Assembly (NCBI GenBank): GCA_016702505.1
Contig: JADJDU010000001.1
Coordinates: 372,001-436,000, forward strand
Direction: 5' to 3'
Source: Microthrixaceae bacterium
GTDB taxonomy: Bacteria > Actinomycetota > Acidimicrobiia > Acidimicrobiales > Iamiaceae
Length of the DNA stretch: 64,000 nt
Made by a program: the position numbers and the translations under genes. This document shows positions 1 to 8,911 of the stretch, piece after piece (position 1 is the first letter of the stretch; each line of letters starts with the position of its first letter). Below the pieces are notes generated by a model. It was not told the origin of the DNA. It saw nothing but the letters and a program-made list of their open reading frames with translations, and searched no databases.

Positions 1-2
1 TG

Positions 3-467
3 ACCGACGCGCTGCCCGTTGGGATAGACGTCACCGCCATCGGGGTCATCTCGACCTCGTTGGAGTCGCTCCAACAGGCGGTGGTGAGCTGTTCTTGGGA
101 GGTGGAGCTCCGCGGTGCCTCACCTTCGGCCGCGGCCGAGGCCATCGAACGTGCCTTGGCTGCAGACGAGATCTCGGTCACCCGTGAACGCAAGGGCAAG
201 TCGGTGACCGACGACGTCCGCCCGTACCTTCTCGATCTTTCCGTCGTCGGTCCTACCGATGCCGGAACCCAGATTCGTGCCCACCTGGCCACCCAGCCAC
301 GCGGTCTGCGTATCGGCGAGCTCATCGCCGTGCTCGACCCCGCGTGGGAGGAAGGCCGGGTGCGGCGCACCAACCAGTGGATGCTGCTCGACGGCGCCCG
401 GCATGAACCCCTCGAGGTTCGTGCCGAGGCCGCGTCGGCGCCGCACGCCGAGGCGCGTGCGTCATGA
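3..467 (+). CDS. DUF2344 (TIGR03936-type, radical SAM-linked) protein, 5' truncated
   Basis: The reading frame is open at the left edge of the window, so only the C-terminal ~154 residues are seen; a TTG at 60 is internal, since homologous-looking sequence (LPVGIDVTAIGV) precedes it. The pattern of an LP-x-G-hydrophobic strand, two short alpha/beta units and a C-terminal RTNQWML segment fits the small DUF2344 family. That family is usually encoded next to, or fused with, a B12-binding radical SAM protein just upstream of RNase E/G. The downstream rne, starting 15 bp after the stop, supports this. The biochemical function of the family is not established. The tail after DGARHEPLEV is Ala-rich and probably disordered. 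Confidence 0.8.
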   Translation, partial: TDALPVGIDVTAIGVISTSLESLQQAVVSCSWEVELRGASPSAAAEAIERALAADEISVTRERKGKSVTDDVRPYLLDLSVVGPTDAGTQIRAHLATQPRGLRIGELIAVLDPAWEEGRVRRTNQWMLLDGARHEPLEVRAEAASAPHAEARAS

Positions 468-482
468 GAGAGGATCTCCAAC

Positions 483-2834
483 ATGTCCGATACGGACTCA
501 GGGCCCCATCCCGAACAGCCGGTTCCCGGCTCCAGCCCGACACCCCCAACTGAAACATCGCCCCAGGCTTCGACCCCACCGTCCGGCCCAAAACCAGAGT
601 CGGCAACCAAGGCCGAACGCGACCCCGGCGGTGCGGTCGCCTCGCCGAGGCCGAACCAAGCCGGCGAGAGCGGTGCCACCCCGCCGAAGGTGAATGCCCC
701 AACGGGTTCGGAGGAAGCCGCCGAACCCGACCGCTCGGGCTCGCAGGGTCCCGATGCCCGGCCCTCCACAGACGGGGGAACGGGTGAAGGCGCGGCCAAG
801 AGACGGCGACGTGGTTCTCGCGGCGGACGCAACCGCAACCGACCCCGTCCCGAAGGCGTCGATGAGACCGGGTCCGAGGTCGGGTCCGGTTCCGACGAGT
901 CGACGGGCGCAACACCAGCCCGCGACCGTCGGGAATCGACCGGTCCTGCATCGCCCTCGTCATCGTCGACCTCACCCGGGGGGAGCCAGCCCAGGCGTTC
1001 TGGGTCCGCTATCGGGCCCGGTTCGGTCGAGGGTCGTAGCGATGTCGACAAGGCCGCGGTCGCGAGGGAGAGTCGGGCGCCGGTCGAGTCCACCGCGCCC
1101 AACGCCGCGGTACCACCTCGGAAGCCTCAGATCGGCGACACCAGGCCGGCTCCGGTCGGTCCTGTGGGTGGGGCGGACGGACCTGCCACCGCTGACGCCA
1201 GCGGGGAGGGGCCCAAACGCAAGCGGCGTCGGGGTGGACGTGGCCGTGGTGGTGCCGGTACCGGTACCGGAGGCGTTGCCGATATCGAGATGACCGACGA
1301 AGCTCCCGTTGGCGCCGCCGGTTCCGAGACGCCCGCTCGCCGAAACAACGGCGGGCCCAGCGGTGGTTCCCCACGGTCCAAGGATGCGACCGCGGGAGGC
1401 GCGGCGGGGTCCAGCGGCCCGGGCGAGCCAGGCCGGCGCCGTGGCGGCCGCGGGGGAGCGGCGGGCCCACCGGTCACGGCGGTGACCGACGACGCCCCCA
1501 TCAACCTCGACGAGAAGACCCTGCGCAAACGCCGGGGGCGCGAGCGCAAGGGACGGCCGGTCGGGCGATACCTGATGGCGGTTCATGTCCAGCCCGCCGC
1601 CACCCAGATCGCCGTGCTCGAGGGGCGTTCGCTGATCGAGCACTACGTGTCTCGCCCGACCGACGGCATCAACCAGATCCACGGAAACATCTACCTGGGC
1701 AAGGTCCAGAACGTGTTGCCGGGCATGGAGGCGGCCTTCATAGACATCGGCACCCCCAAGAACGCAGTGCTGTACCGGGGTGACACCCGTCTGGATCCCG
1801 ACGATTTCGAGGGCAAGGCCGAAGACGTCCGGATCGAACAGATCCTGCGGGCCCGTCAAACGATCCTGTGCCAGGTCACCAAGAACCCGATCGGAGCCAA
1901 AGGCGCCCGCCTCACCCAGGAGGTGTCGATTCCGGGACGGTTCGTGGTGCTGGTGCCCAACAGCACCACCTACGGGATCTCCAAGCGCCTCCCAGACAAC
2001 GAGCGCAAGCGGCTGCGCACGGTCCTGGACAAGGTGCGCCCTGAGGGACACGGCCTGATCGTGCGCACCGCGGCCGAAGGCATCTCCGCCGAGGAACTAG
2101 AACGAGACGTCCAACGCCTGGCCACCCAGTGGTCCCAGATCGAAGCCCTGGCCGCCCGTTCTCAGGCACCGGCCCTGCTCTACCAGGAGCCCGACATGGC
2201 GGTACGGGTCATCCGTGAGGAGTTCAACCAGGACTACCGCCAGGTGGTCATCGACGACGACAAGCTGTTCGAGGAGGTGCGCGACTACGTGCGCAGCTTC
2301 TCCCCGGCGCTGGTGGACCGGGTCGAGCGCTACGACCCCGCCGCCCACGGCGACCTGCCCATCTTCGAGACCCACCACGTCCACGAGCAGCTCCACAAGG
2401 CTTTGGATCGCAAGGTGTGGCTGCCCTCGGGCGGTTCGCTGATCATCGAACGCACCGAAGCGCTCACGGTGATCGACGTCAACACCGGCAAGAACGTGGG
2501 CAAGTCCAGCCTCGAAGAGACGGTGTTCCGCAACAACCTGGAGGCCGCCGAGGAGGTGGCCCACCAGCTCCGCCTGCGAGACATCGGCGGAATCATCGTG
2601 ATCGACTTCATCGACATGGAGATCAAAGCCAACCGCGAGACCGTGATCCAGACGTTCCGCAAGGCGCTGGCCCGGGACAAGACCCGCACCCAGGTCTTCG
2701 ACATCTCCGAACTGGGTCTGGTGGAGATGACCCGCAAGCGCATCGGCGAGGGTCTCATGGAGTCGCTGTCGGGCCCGTGCCCCACCTGCGAAGGCAGAGG
2801 CATGGTCTTCGACCGCGAACTGATCGGCGAGTAG
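483..2834 (+). CDS. rne: Ribonuclease E/G (Rne/Rng family)
   Basis: Endoribonuclease of rRNA and tRNA processing and mRNA turnover, 783 aa. Residues 1 to ~360 are a low-complexity Pro/Ser/Gly-rich extension with basic patches near K106 and K245, which may bind RNA. The catalytic core follows: S1 domain from about residue 400 (GNIYLGKVQN), the DVNTGK motif with D665, and GGIIVIDFIDM with D708. The 43-residue spacing of these two aspartates matches the metal-binding pair of E. coli RNase E. CPTCEG (C766, C769) is the zinc-link used for dimerisation. There is no C-terminal degradosome scaffold; the disordered part is N-terminal, as in many actinobacteria. The start ATG has a GAGAGGA ribosome site 15 nt after the previous stop. 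The gene normally continues into rplU-rpmA; here an insertion sequence and another gene intervene. Confidence 0.96.
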   Translation: MSDTDSGPHPEQPVPGSSPTPPTETSPQASTPPSGPKPESATKAERDPGGAVASPRPNQAGESGATPPKVNAPTGSEEAAEPDRSGSQGPDARPSTDGGTGEGAAKRRRRGSRGGRNRNRPRPEGVDETGSEVGSGSDESTGATPARDRRESTGPASPSSSSTSPGGSQPRRSGSAIGPGSVEGRSDVDKAAVARESRAPVESTAPNAAVPPRKPQIGDTRPAPVGPVGGADGPATADASGEGPKRKRRRGGRGRGGAGTGTGGVADIEMTDEAPVGAAGSETPARRNNGGPSGGSPRSKDATAGGAAGSSGPGEPGRRRGGRGGAAGPPVTAVTDDAPINLDEKTLRKRRGRERKGRPVGRYLMAVHVQPAATQIAVLEGRSLIEHYVSRPTDGINQIHGNIYLGKVQNVLPGMEAAFIDIGTPKNAVLYRGDTRLDPDDFEGKAEDVRIEQILRARQTILCQVTKNPIGAKGARLTQEVSIPGRFVVLVPNSTTYGISKRLPDNERKRLRTVLDKVRPEGHGLIVRTAAEGISAEELERDVQRLATQWSQIEALAARSQAPALLYQEPDMAVRVIREEFNQDYRQVVIDDDKLFEEVRDYVRSFSPALVDRVERYDPAAHGDLPIFETHHVHEQLHKALDRKVWLPSGGSLIIERTEALTVIDVNTGKNVGKSSLEETVFRNNLEAAEEVAHQLRLRDIGGIIVIDFIDMEIKANRETVIQTFRKALARDKTRTQVFDISELGLVEMTRKRIGEGLMESLSGPCPTCEGRGMVFDRELIGE

Positions 2835-2900
2835 CCGAGAGGCTCAGCGAAAGCTCCGGCTCGGCGTTCGTGTCGACCCATCATCGAAGTTTTTCCCGAG

Positions 2901-2957
2901 GTGCCTCACGGAAAGTGAGCGCGTGGGGGTTGGTGGTGCCTCACACACTTTGAGCGC
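2901..2957 (+). repeat. Left terminal repeat pair of the IS
   Basis: Two 22-bp copies (2901-2922, 2936-2957) in direct orientation, 35 bp apart. The inner copy overlaps the end of the transposase gene (stop at 2941). The outer copy has GGAAAG where the others have ACACTT, so it is a degenerate copy. Confidence 0.8.
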
Positions 2958-4260
2958 TTGAGGGCTTGCGTTTGGTGGGTGTCAATCGGTTGATCGACGG
3001 TTGTAAGGATTCCAGATCGAGGGGCTTCGCTGCGGCGATGGCTTCGGTCTTGGCTCTAGCGGCGGCGGTGAGCTGGGCCTGGATGTGGTTGATCTGGCGA
3101 GTGAGGTCGGCGGGGTTGGTGCCGTGGATCCGGGCTTGGACCTCAGCGATGCGGTTCTCGGTGAGGATCTCGGCGTCGAGGACGCGCTGCCAGGGGGTCT
3201 TGGGGTCGTCGTAGACGCGTCGGCGCCGGCCGTCTGGGCCGGTGCGGTAGTCGAGGGGTTTGCGGGTCGGGGTGAAGAAGTTCAGCCGGAGCGACACCAG
3301 CGGCCACAGCTCGTTGAGCAACGTGAGTTCTTCGGGCGTGTCGTAGCGCCAGTAGAAGGCGTGCTTGCGCACGACGTGGTTGTTCTTGGACTCGACGGTT
3401 GCCTGGTCGTTCTTGCGGTAGGGCCGTGATCGTGTCTGGGTGATGTCTCGGTCTTGGAGCCACCCGGCGACGTCGTGGTTGATGAACTCTGATCCGTTGT
3501 CTGAGTCGAAGCTGATCAACGGGAACGGGAAACTGGCCTGTAGGTCTTCAACAGCTTGGGTGATCCACAGTGAGGCGTTGTTGCGGATCGAGGTGTTCTC
3601 GGTCCAGCCGGTGACCATGTCGGTCATGGTGAGGGTGCGGGCGAACTCACCGATGTAGGTCGGTCCGCAGTGTGCGACCGTGTCGGCTTCGATCGCTCCG
3701 GGGCGGTCATCGCGTTCGTCGCCGACGGTTCGGATCTTGATCGAGTTGCGCAGCTTCGGCGCCGCCCTTGTTGTGGAGATGCCTTTGATCCGCATCCGGT
3801 CACGGGCCGGGCGCAGGTAGCGGTCCACGGTGGCTGCTGACATCGCCATCAGTTCGGCCCGGGCCGCTTCTGTGGCGAATGGCTTGTCCAAGTCGCCGGC
3901 CGCTTCGAGCAAAGGAAGCCACAGGTCGCGCATCACCACGAAGTACTTCCCACATGGCATGCCCATGAGCATCCACACGTGCTCGAGCAACAGCCGGGTG
4001 TCGTCGCTGTATAGGCGGGATTTCACCGAGCGCTTGTCGATCTGGTCTTTGGGGTCTGGGAGCTGAGGGCCACTCAGCAAACGACGAGCAGTCGAGCGGC
4101 CCATCCCGGTGGTGTCCACGACCTGATCCAAGATCTGGCCCTTGTCAGCCTTGGAGCCTCTGCGGTATGCGTCAGCAGCTTGTTCGTGACCTGACGTCGA
4201 GCAGCCATGTCGATCTTGCCTTCCATGAAGAGGCAAGCCTTCTCCCAGGCCTGGGATCAT
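2941..4260 (-). CDS. DDE (rve-type integrase core) transposase of the IS
   Basis: 439-aa reading frame. An N-terminal helix-turn-helix-like region (KADKGQILDQV..TGMGRSTARRLL) is followed by an rve-fold core. The three acidic residues are visible in context: EADTVAHCG, SFDSDNGSEFIN and NDQATVESKNNHVVRK. A Lys/Arg-rich C-terminal part follows. The first ~34 residues of this frame look wrong. In another frame an ATG at 4226 gives MEGKIDMAARRQVTNKL, which would join smoothly to ADAYRRGSKADKG if one G were restored near 4176. The gene therefore probably starts at 4226 and carries a one-base deletion, real or a sequencing error. IS family not assigned with confidence. Confidence 0.88.
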   Translation of the reverse strand: MIPGLGEGLPLHGRQDRHGCSTSGHEQAADAYRRGSKADKGQILDQVVDTTGMGRSTARRLLSGPQLPDPKDQIDKRSVKSRLYSDDTRLLLEHVWMLMGMPCGKYFVVMRDLWLPLLEAAGDLDKPFATEAARAELMAMSAATVDRYLRPARDRMRIKGISTTRAAPKLRNSIKIRTVGDERDDRPGAIEADTVAHCGPTYIGEFARTLTMTDMVTGWTENTSIRNNASLWITQAVEDLQASFPFPLISFDSDNGSEFINHDVAGWLQDRDITQTRSRPYRKNDQATVESKNNHVVRKHAFYWRYDTPEELTLLNELWPLVSLRLNFFTPTRKPLDYRTGPDGRRRRVYDDPKTPWQRVLDAEILTENRIAEVQARIHGTNPADLTRQINHIQAQLTAAARAKTEAIAAAKPLDLESLQPSINRLTPTKRKPSSAQSV

Positions 4261-4317
4261 GCGCTCAAAGTGTGTGAGGCACCAAACATCTCCAAGCGCT
4301 CAAAGTGTGTGAGGCAC
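4261..4317 (-). repeat. Right terminal repeat pair of the IS
   Basis: Two identical 22-bp copies (4261-4282, 4296-4317), inverted relative to the left pair and again 35 bp apart. They sit directly upstream of the transposase reading frame, so transposase bound here could also repress its own promoter. That regulatory role is inferred. Confidence 0.8.
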
Positions 4318-4326
4318 GTCGTTTCC

Positions 4327-4356
4327 TTGACTTGTCCGTGGGCGGTGGGAGATAAA
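4327..4356 (+). promoter_or_regulatory. Sigma70-like promoter for the 4419 gene
   Basis: TTGACT (4327-4332) and GATAAA (4351-4356) are separated by 18 bp and lie about 60 bp upstream of the ATG at 4419, in a locally AT-rich patch. The -35 hexamer begins only 9 bp outside the IS end, so the insertion has left this promoter intact. Confidence 0.5.
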
Positions 4357-4418
4357 TATCGGCTCGGCGGATGGCTGGGCCTTGGCGACACAAAGGACCT
4401 GCGGTGGACAACCTCACG

Positions 4419-6001
4419 ATGAGTCGATTTAGCGTGCACAGACCTCGGAGGCTGACGGCCTTCCTGACGGCCGCCTTGGTGGCGGTGGGCGCCGCGGCCT
4501 GCGACCCGCTGCCGCCGCCCGACGGGCGCGACCTGGGTGTGGTCATCGACTCGGGCCTGGCCGCGACGGTGGAAGAAGGGTCGACCGTGATCGTGACCGG
4601 AACGGTCACCAACCACGGGACCGTGGCCGCATCGGCGGTGGTTCTCGATCTGGCGTTCGACAAGGGCATCGCCGCCGACTCCGCGGTGATCGGAGGCGGC
4701 TCGTGTACCGCGGTTTCGGGGCTTCACCAGTCTTGTGCTGTGTCGGAGCCGTTGCTTCCCGGTGCCAGCCTTCCGTTCAGCCTGGAGGCCGCCGTCGGCA
4801 CCACCTCGGGTGCGTCGGTTCTCATTGCCTCGGTTGGCTCGGACGGATCAGAACCAGCCACCGACCCCCACACGAACCTCGTTGCGGAGACCACCCAGGT
4901 CCGCCCGCCCGCAGCCGCCGCCCGGCCGCTCGGGGTGCGCAACGGCACCAACTACCTGGGCACCGGAAACCTGCTGGCTTCGGCAGGTTTGCCTACCCAT
5001 CCAGACGAGGGTGTGTACCTGTCGGTCAACACGTTCTGTGCTTCCAAGGTGAATGGTGACCGTTTCCAGACGGGCTACAGCAGCGGTGTGTGCACCGGCC
5101 CGGCCAATCCGGAGTACCGAGCTGACGGCTACGGCTTCTCATCGACGTGCCCGCCGGCCGTACCAGCGACCTCGATGTTGTGGTGTGGGATGCCCGGTTC
5201 AACCAGCAGCCGCTGCCCGGCGGTGAGATCACCGCCGATTTGAACTACACCGGCTCCACATCCGAGCCGTTCACCTTTACGTTGTTCAAGGCGGATCGAA
5301 CCCCGCTCGACTACAACGACAACCCGCTGGCTTGCACCCGCACCTTCGGATCGGAAACGGTGTTCGATTACACATTCCTGGGAAGTCAACGATGGAACTG
5401 GTTGTGTTCCATCCCGGTATCGGACCCAGCGGGTGCCTACCTGTTGAAGGTCACCAACGGTGGAGTTCTCACCACGCCCGCCGTCAATGGACGGAACGCC
5501 TTCGCGGTGGCCGCCCTCTACCAGGCCGACGGTTCAGACCCGTCCGTCGCTCTGTGCCGGCGTGAGTCGCGGCCGACCTGCCCGGTGGTCAGTTCGGCGG
5601 AGGACACACCGCTGTTCTTGAACCGTTCTTCGGCGATCACCCGGGTGCCGGCGGGATCTATCCCGGCGACCGAGGAAGGGCGATCCCTGCATCTCGAGCT
5701 CTTCGATCCTGGTGAGGGCGTCCAGTTGATCCGGATCCTTGCTCCGTCCGGAGCCGGAACCTGGGTGCCGGTGTCCTTCACCTGGGACAGCGCCGGGGTG
5801 GGATCGTCATCGAGCCCTGTCCAGAGCGTCGACAGCTCGAACTCCCGCTTCAACGGTCGGCTGCTCCACATCGATGTGGACCTCGCCGGCTACAACCCGC
5901 CGCCTACCAACACCACGTGGATGGTCGAGTACACCTCATTTCAAGGGACCACCACCGACCAGACCACATGGACAGGTCGGGTGGTTGACTTCAGCCACTG
6001 A
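4419..6001 (+). pseudogene. Exported lipoprotein-like protein with a TadG-shared module (frameshifted)
   Basis: Two overlapping frames make one protein of about 527 aa. The ATG at 4419 is preferred over 4371 because it places a signal peptide at the N-terminus: Arg-rich start, hydrophobic stretch, lipobox-like GAAAC with Cys 28. Residues ~30-155 resemble a CARDB/DUF11-type beta-sandwich. From about 4931 a ~355-aa module begins that recurs in the TadG-like protein at 9569. The frame breaks near 5137: GYGF should run into the IDVPAGR of the second frame, which needs one extra base in TTCTC. The module has several conserved cysteines (SVNTFCASKV, LCSI, LCRRESRPTCP), as expected for an exported disulfide-bonded protein. 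Probably cell-surface; exact function unknown. Whether the indel is real is undecided. Confidence 0.75.
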
Positions 6002-6011
6002 GTTCGGAGCT

Positions 6012-6050
6012 CGTCCCCGACCTGGCCCGGCGCCGGGTTGGTCGGGGACG
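6012..6050 (+). terminator. Strong hairpin between the 4419 gene and rplU
   Basis: Arms CGTCCCCGACC and GGTCGGGGACG form an 11-bp perfect stem, with a second GC-rich palindrome (CCCGGCGCCGGG) inside the loop. No T-tract follows. It starts 11 bp after the stop at 6001 and likely ends that transcript. Confidence 0.6.
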
Positions 6051-6118
6051 GGCTTCACTCCTAGGCTTGTCCACCGGCCCCAGGGGCCCAACGTTCGAAC
6101 GCGCAGAGGCAACGCATC

Positions 6119-6427
6119 ATGTACGCAGTCATCAAGACCGGTGGAAAGCAGTACCGGGTCAGCGAGGGTCAGGAGCTCCAGGTCGAGCGCCTCGGTGTCA
6201 CCGAGGGCGAGGTGAGCCTCACCCCGATCCTGCTGGTCGATGGTGACACCGTGGTGTCCTCGCCCGACGCCCTGGCTAAGGCTTCGGTCAAGGCCAACGT
6301 GGTGGGAGAGGTCCGTGGTCCCAAGATCACCGGCTTCACCTACAAGAACAAGACCAACCAGCGCAAGCGTTGGGGTCACCGTCAGAACTACGCCACCATC
6401 CAGATCACCGGCATCACGAAGGGCTGA
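6119..6427 (+). CDS. rplU: 50S ribosomal protein L21
   Basis: 102 aa, the normal length for bacterial L21. The N-terminal signature MYAVIKTGGKQYRV and the C-terminal basic segment KRKRWGHRQNYATI are diagnostic. It binds 23S rRNA in the large subunit. The gene ends 3 bp before rpmA, giving the universal rplU-rpmA pair. A GAGGC-type ribosome site sits about 11 nt upstream of the ATG. Confidence 0.97.
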   Translation: MYAVIKTGGKQYRVSEGQELQVERLGVTEGEVSLTPILLVDGDTVVSSPDALAKASVKANVVGEVRGPKITGFTYKNKTNQRKRWGHRQNYATIQITGITKG

Positions 6428-6430
6428 TCC

Positions 6431-6688
6431 ATGTCGAAGACCAAGGGCGGCGGTTCCACCCGGAACGGCCGCGACTCAAACGCACAGCGCCTCGGCGTGA
6501 AGGCCTACGACGGCACCGTGGTGTCGGCTGGGTCGATCCTGGTTCGTCAGCGTGGCACCCATTTCCACCCCGGCGAGAATGTCGGCCGTGGCGGTGACGA
6601 CACCCTGTTCGCCACCATCGATGGCAAGGTCAAGTTCGGTCGCCGCGCCGGACGCAAGCTGGTAGACGTGTTGCCCGTCGCCGACTGA
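6431..6688 (+). CDS. rpmA: 50S ribosomal protein L27
   Basis: 85 aa, full length. The N-terminal SKTKGGGSTRNGRDS, whose tail reaches the peptidyl-transferase centre, and the GTHFHPGENVGRGGDDTLFA core identify L27. The N-terminus begins directly with the mature sequence, so there is no Firmicutes-type cleaved leader. It lies 3 bp after rplU and is followed by a clear intrinsic terminator, so the two ribosomal genes form a short operon separated from obg here. Confidence 0.97.
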   Translation: MSKTKGGGSTRNGRDSNAQRLGVKAYDGTVVSAGSILVRQRGTHFHPGENVGRGGDDTLFATIDGKVKFGRRAGRKLVDVLPVAD

Positions 6689-6720
6689 GGCCACCAACAT
6701 CTGGGTCGGCCGTAGCTGAC

Positions 6721-6765
6721 CGAAACGCTAGGACCCCTGCCGTTGCAGGGGTCTTTTGCGTTTCG
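6721..6765. terminator. Intrinsic terminator, probably bidirectional
   Basis: A 9-bp stem GACCCCTGC / GCAGGGGTC (6732-6740, 6745-6753) with a CGTT loop is followed by TTTT. An outer pair CGAAACGC / GCGTTTCG (6721-6728, 6758-6765) closes the structure. It lies between the convergent rpmA and the dGTPase gene and could serve both. Confidence 0.85.
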
Positions 6766-6823
6766 GTCCTTGCGGCGGGTGTCGTTGAGCGTCCCTGTGG
6801 TTCGAGGCGTCGGCGGCCCGGCG

Positions 6824-7728
6824 TCAGGTGCGGGGCAGGGCCTCGGGGGACCAACCGAGCAAGTTCAGGGCGGCTTGGTTGGCGAAACGGTCGGTCATTC
6901 CCGATACGTATCGGACCGCCTCGGACCGGGCCTTGTCTGAACCAGGGGAGACACCTAAGCCCTCACCGGTGAGGTCTGGGTGGTCGATGAAGTACTCGGT
7001 GAGCGACGAGATCAGCCGGGCGGCCCGGTCGGCCTGGTCGACGGAGTCGGGGCGTAGGTAGATGCGCTCGTAGTTGAAGGCCCGGAAGGCGGCGAGGGCA
7101 TCGGCCTCCGGACGGCGCATGGCGACGACCCCGGACTCGGCGATTGTCTCCACCATGGCGGTGATAAATCCGTGGAGTTGGAGCGTCGGGTGGTGCCGAC
7201 CACCTCGGCTACCTCGGCGGGCAGGTCCTCGGGCTTGACGATGCCCGCGGTCACCGCATCTTCGAAGTCGTGGCAGACGTAGGCGATGCGATCGGCCCAG
7301 GCCACTACCTCTCCTTCTGGGGTCATGGGGGCGGGACGGTTCCACGAGTGGTTGCGGATGGCGTCCAGGGTCTCCACGCACAGGTTGAGGGGCGCCAAAA
7401 CCACGTCGGCGCCATAGACGGCATGGTGGTAACCGCCATCCACGAACGGTGACAGTGCACCTTCTGACGCGTGGCCGGCAGGGCCGTGCCCGCAGTCGTG
7501 CCCGGTGGCCGCCGCTGCGGTCAACGCGACGTTGAGACCCACCGGGCGGGCGATGGACACCGCTACCTGGCAGACCTCGATGGCATGGGTGAGCCGAGTG
7601 CGGAGGTGGTCATCGTCGGGGGCGACGAACACCTGGCACTTTCCGGCCAGGCGCCTGAACGCCTTGGAGTGCTGTATCCGGTCGAGATCCCGTTCGAAAC
7701 AGGTGCGAAACCGGTCCGGCTCTTCCAT
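6824..7728 (-). pseudogene. dgt: dGTPase-type HD-domain triphosphohydrolase (frameshifted)
   Basis: Two overlapping frames reconstruct a deoxyguanosinetriphosphate triphosphohydrolase-like protein. The N-terminal part carries the HD-fold metal motifs (RTRLTHAIEV, then GHDCGHGPAGHASE) and DRIQHSKAFRRLAGK, typical of the family. The C-terminal part (GFITAMVETIAESG to WSPEALPRT) is in another frame; the break is at about 7181-7188. Conserved-looking sequence (RESLEHDQLAPGATRAEG) continues upstream of the ATG at 7728 to about 7800 but reaches a stop without a start codon. A second indel or an unusual start is therefore likely. The enzyme would trim dNTP pools. It sits convergent to rpmA, outside any operon. 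Confidence 0.8.
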
Positions 7729-8116
7729 GACAAGACGGTTGCCCGCCCCCTCGGCTCGGGTGGCCCCCGGCGCAAGCTGATCGTGTTCGAGGCTCTCTCT
7801 GTCGCCCCTCCGGGCAGATCACCTGAACCGCTACTGACCTCGATGGCCGCATGGGCGAGGGCAAAACGGGTTGGCTCCATCTTGCTGATCCTATGGACGG
7901 ACGGTGACACTCTGGCTGACGCTTCGCAGTGGAGCAAGACGCCCATTCTGGTCACGTTGCGTGGTCCTACTACACGATGCGTGGCCCTTCTGCTGGTCAA
8001 GTGTCACCTTCGCTGATACCATGAACCTCGTCTCGTAGGGTGCTCCGGCTCCCATAGAGGCGGCAGGGAGGGCCTGGTATCGGAGGTCCTCCTCAGGTTC
8101 TCGGGTCAAACTGCCG
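7729..8116. other. Gap between dgt and the tad genes
   Basis: 388 bp. The first ~70 bp encode, on the minus strand, what looks like the missing N-terminus of the dGTPase. The rest has no convincing gene on either strand. It contains the promoter-like pair at 7994-8022 and presumably the dgt promoter. Short Arg/Ser-rich open frames here look like noise. Confidence 0.5.
7994..8022 (+). promoter_or_regulatory. Possible promoter of the tad-like genes
   Basis: TGGTCA (7994-7999) and TACCAT (8017-8022) are 17 bp apart, matching a TTGACA / TANNNT layout at 4 of 6 and the key positions. This would give a leader of nearly 90 nt before the first pseudopilin gene. Only a weak consensus match. Confidence 0.35.
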
Positions 8117-8911
8117 ATGGGGACGATTGTGAAGCTTGAGCATTCTCGACGAGCGGCTATGCCGTACCGACACCCGGCGTGGATCAGCAGGGCGCGGGCC
8201 AGGATGCGTCACCAACGCGGCGTGACGTTGGTCGAGGCGGCGTTCGTTATGCCGATCTTTCTCCTCTTCCTCATGGCCATCTTTGAATCTGGCCTCTACA
8301 TGAGGAACTACTTGGGTGTTTCCAATGCTGTGAGGTCGGCGTCTAGAGCAGCATCGGCTGCTGGAGCGCAGAACGGAAGGTGGGAAACGCCAACCAAACC
8401 GAACGCTCAGATCACATCAGCCGATCTCTACATAGTGAATAGCGTTGCCCGAGAGTCTGCCGCAATCCCGCGCTCGGCGATCCAATTCATCGTGGTCTAT
8501 AAGGCCACCGGCTTTGGTGCCGGTCCATCAGATGAGGAAGAAGCTGGAGTTCCCGGATCTTGTCTGACCGGAGTGCCCCGCGCAGGCCTCTGCAATGTTT
8601 ATACGCCTGCAGACTTCGACCGAGCAACCATTGAGATCGCTGAGCGTCAGAGACATGCACTGGCCGTTCAGACCAACGTCAATGATATTTTGGATCCTTC
8701 CAAGATTACCTTCGGATGTAATACCTCGTCTCCCGATCGGTTCTGGTGCCCTGACACCCGTAAGGACAGGTTGACCGATAACAACTACAATGGGCCCGAC
8801 TACGTGGGAGTGTATATGAGGATTCGGCACGAATGGCTCACGGGAATATTTGGAGAGGGCCGATTCATTGACGACCAGTCCGTCGTCAAGATCGAGCCGA
8901 GACAGCGATGA
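8117..8911 (+). CDS. TadE-like pseudopilin 1
   Basis: 264 aa (250 aa if the ATG at 8159 is used). A basic N-terminus is followed by the TadE-type segment GVTLVEAAFVMPIFLLFLMAIFESGLYMRN, a single transmembrane helix with the conserved Glu, then a SNAVRSASRAAS stretch and an exported domain. Four cysteines in the exported domain match cysteines of the next gene (CLTG..GLC and CNTS..FWCP), as does the ending VGVYMRIRHEWLTGIFG. The stop overlaps the next start by 4 nt, implying translational coupling. TadE proteins are minor pseudopilins of Flp/Tad pili. No Tad ATPase, secretin or prepilin peptidase gene lies in this window. The wobble positions look noticeably more A/T-rich than in neighbours. 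Confidence 0.8.
   Translation: MGTIVKLEHSRRAAMPYRHPAWISRARARMRHQRGVTLVEAAFVMPIFLLFLMAIFESGLYMRNYLGVSNAVRSASRAASAAGAQNGRWETPTKPNAQITSADLYIVNSVARESAAIPRSAIQFIVVYKATGFGAGPSDEEEAGVPGSCLTGVPRAGLCNVYTPADFDRATIEIAERQRHALAVQTNVNDILDPSKITFGCNTSSPDRFWCPDTRKDRLTDNNYNGPDYVGVYMRIRHEWLTGIFGEGRFIDDQSVVKIEPRQR

Larger units (their letters stand above)
2901..4317. mobile_element. Insertion sequence with doubled 22-bp terminal repeats
   Basis: One reverse-strand DDE transposase gene is bounded on each side by two tandem copies of a 22-bp sequence reading GTGCCTCAC-N6-TGAGCGC. The left copies are 2901-2922 and 2936-2957; the right copies, inverted, are 4261-4282 and 4296-4317. On both sides the copies are exactly 35 bp apart. 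Three copies are identical; the outer left one differs in the central six bases. The outermost copies are taken as the element ends, because no convincing target-site duplication was seen. The element lies between rne and the 4419 gene and just upstream of a promoter-like sequence. Confidence 0.8.

Noticed and set aside
2901..4317. The four 22-bp direct/inverted repeats as a CRISPR-like array
   Set aside because: The copies are in two inverted pairs at the ends of a transposase gene, with short 13-bp gaps and no spacer-like content, so they are IS ends.
2891..4330. Target-site duplication of the IS
   Set aside because: The bases outside the outer repeats (TTTTCCCGAG left, GTCGTTTCCT right) share no convincing direct repeat, so none is claimed.
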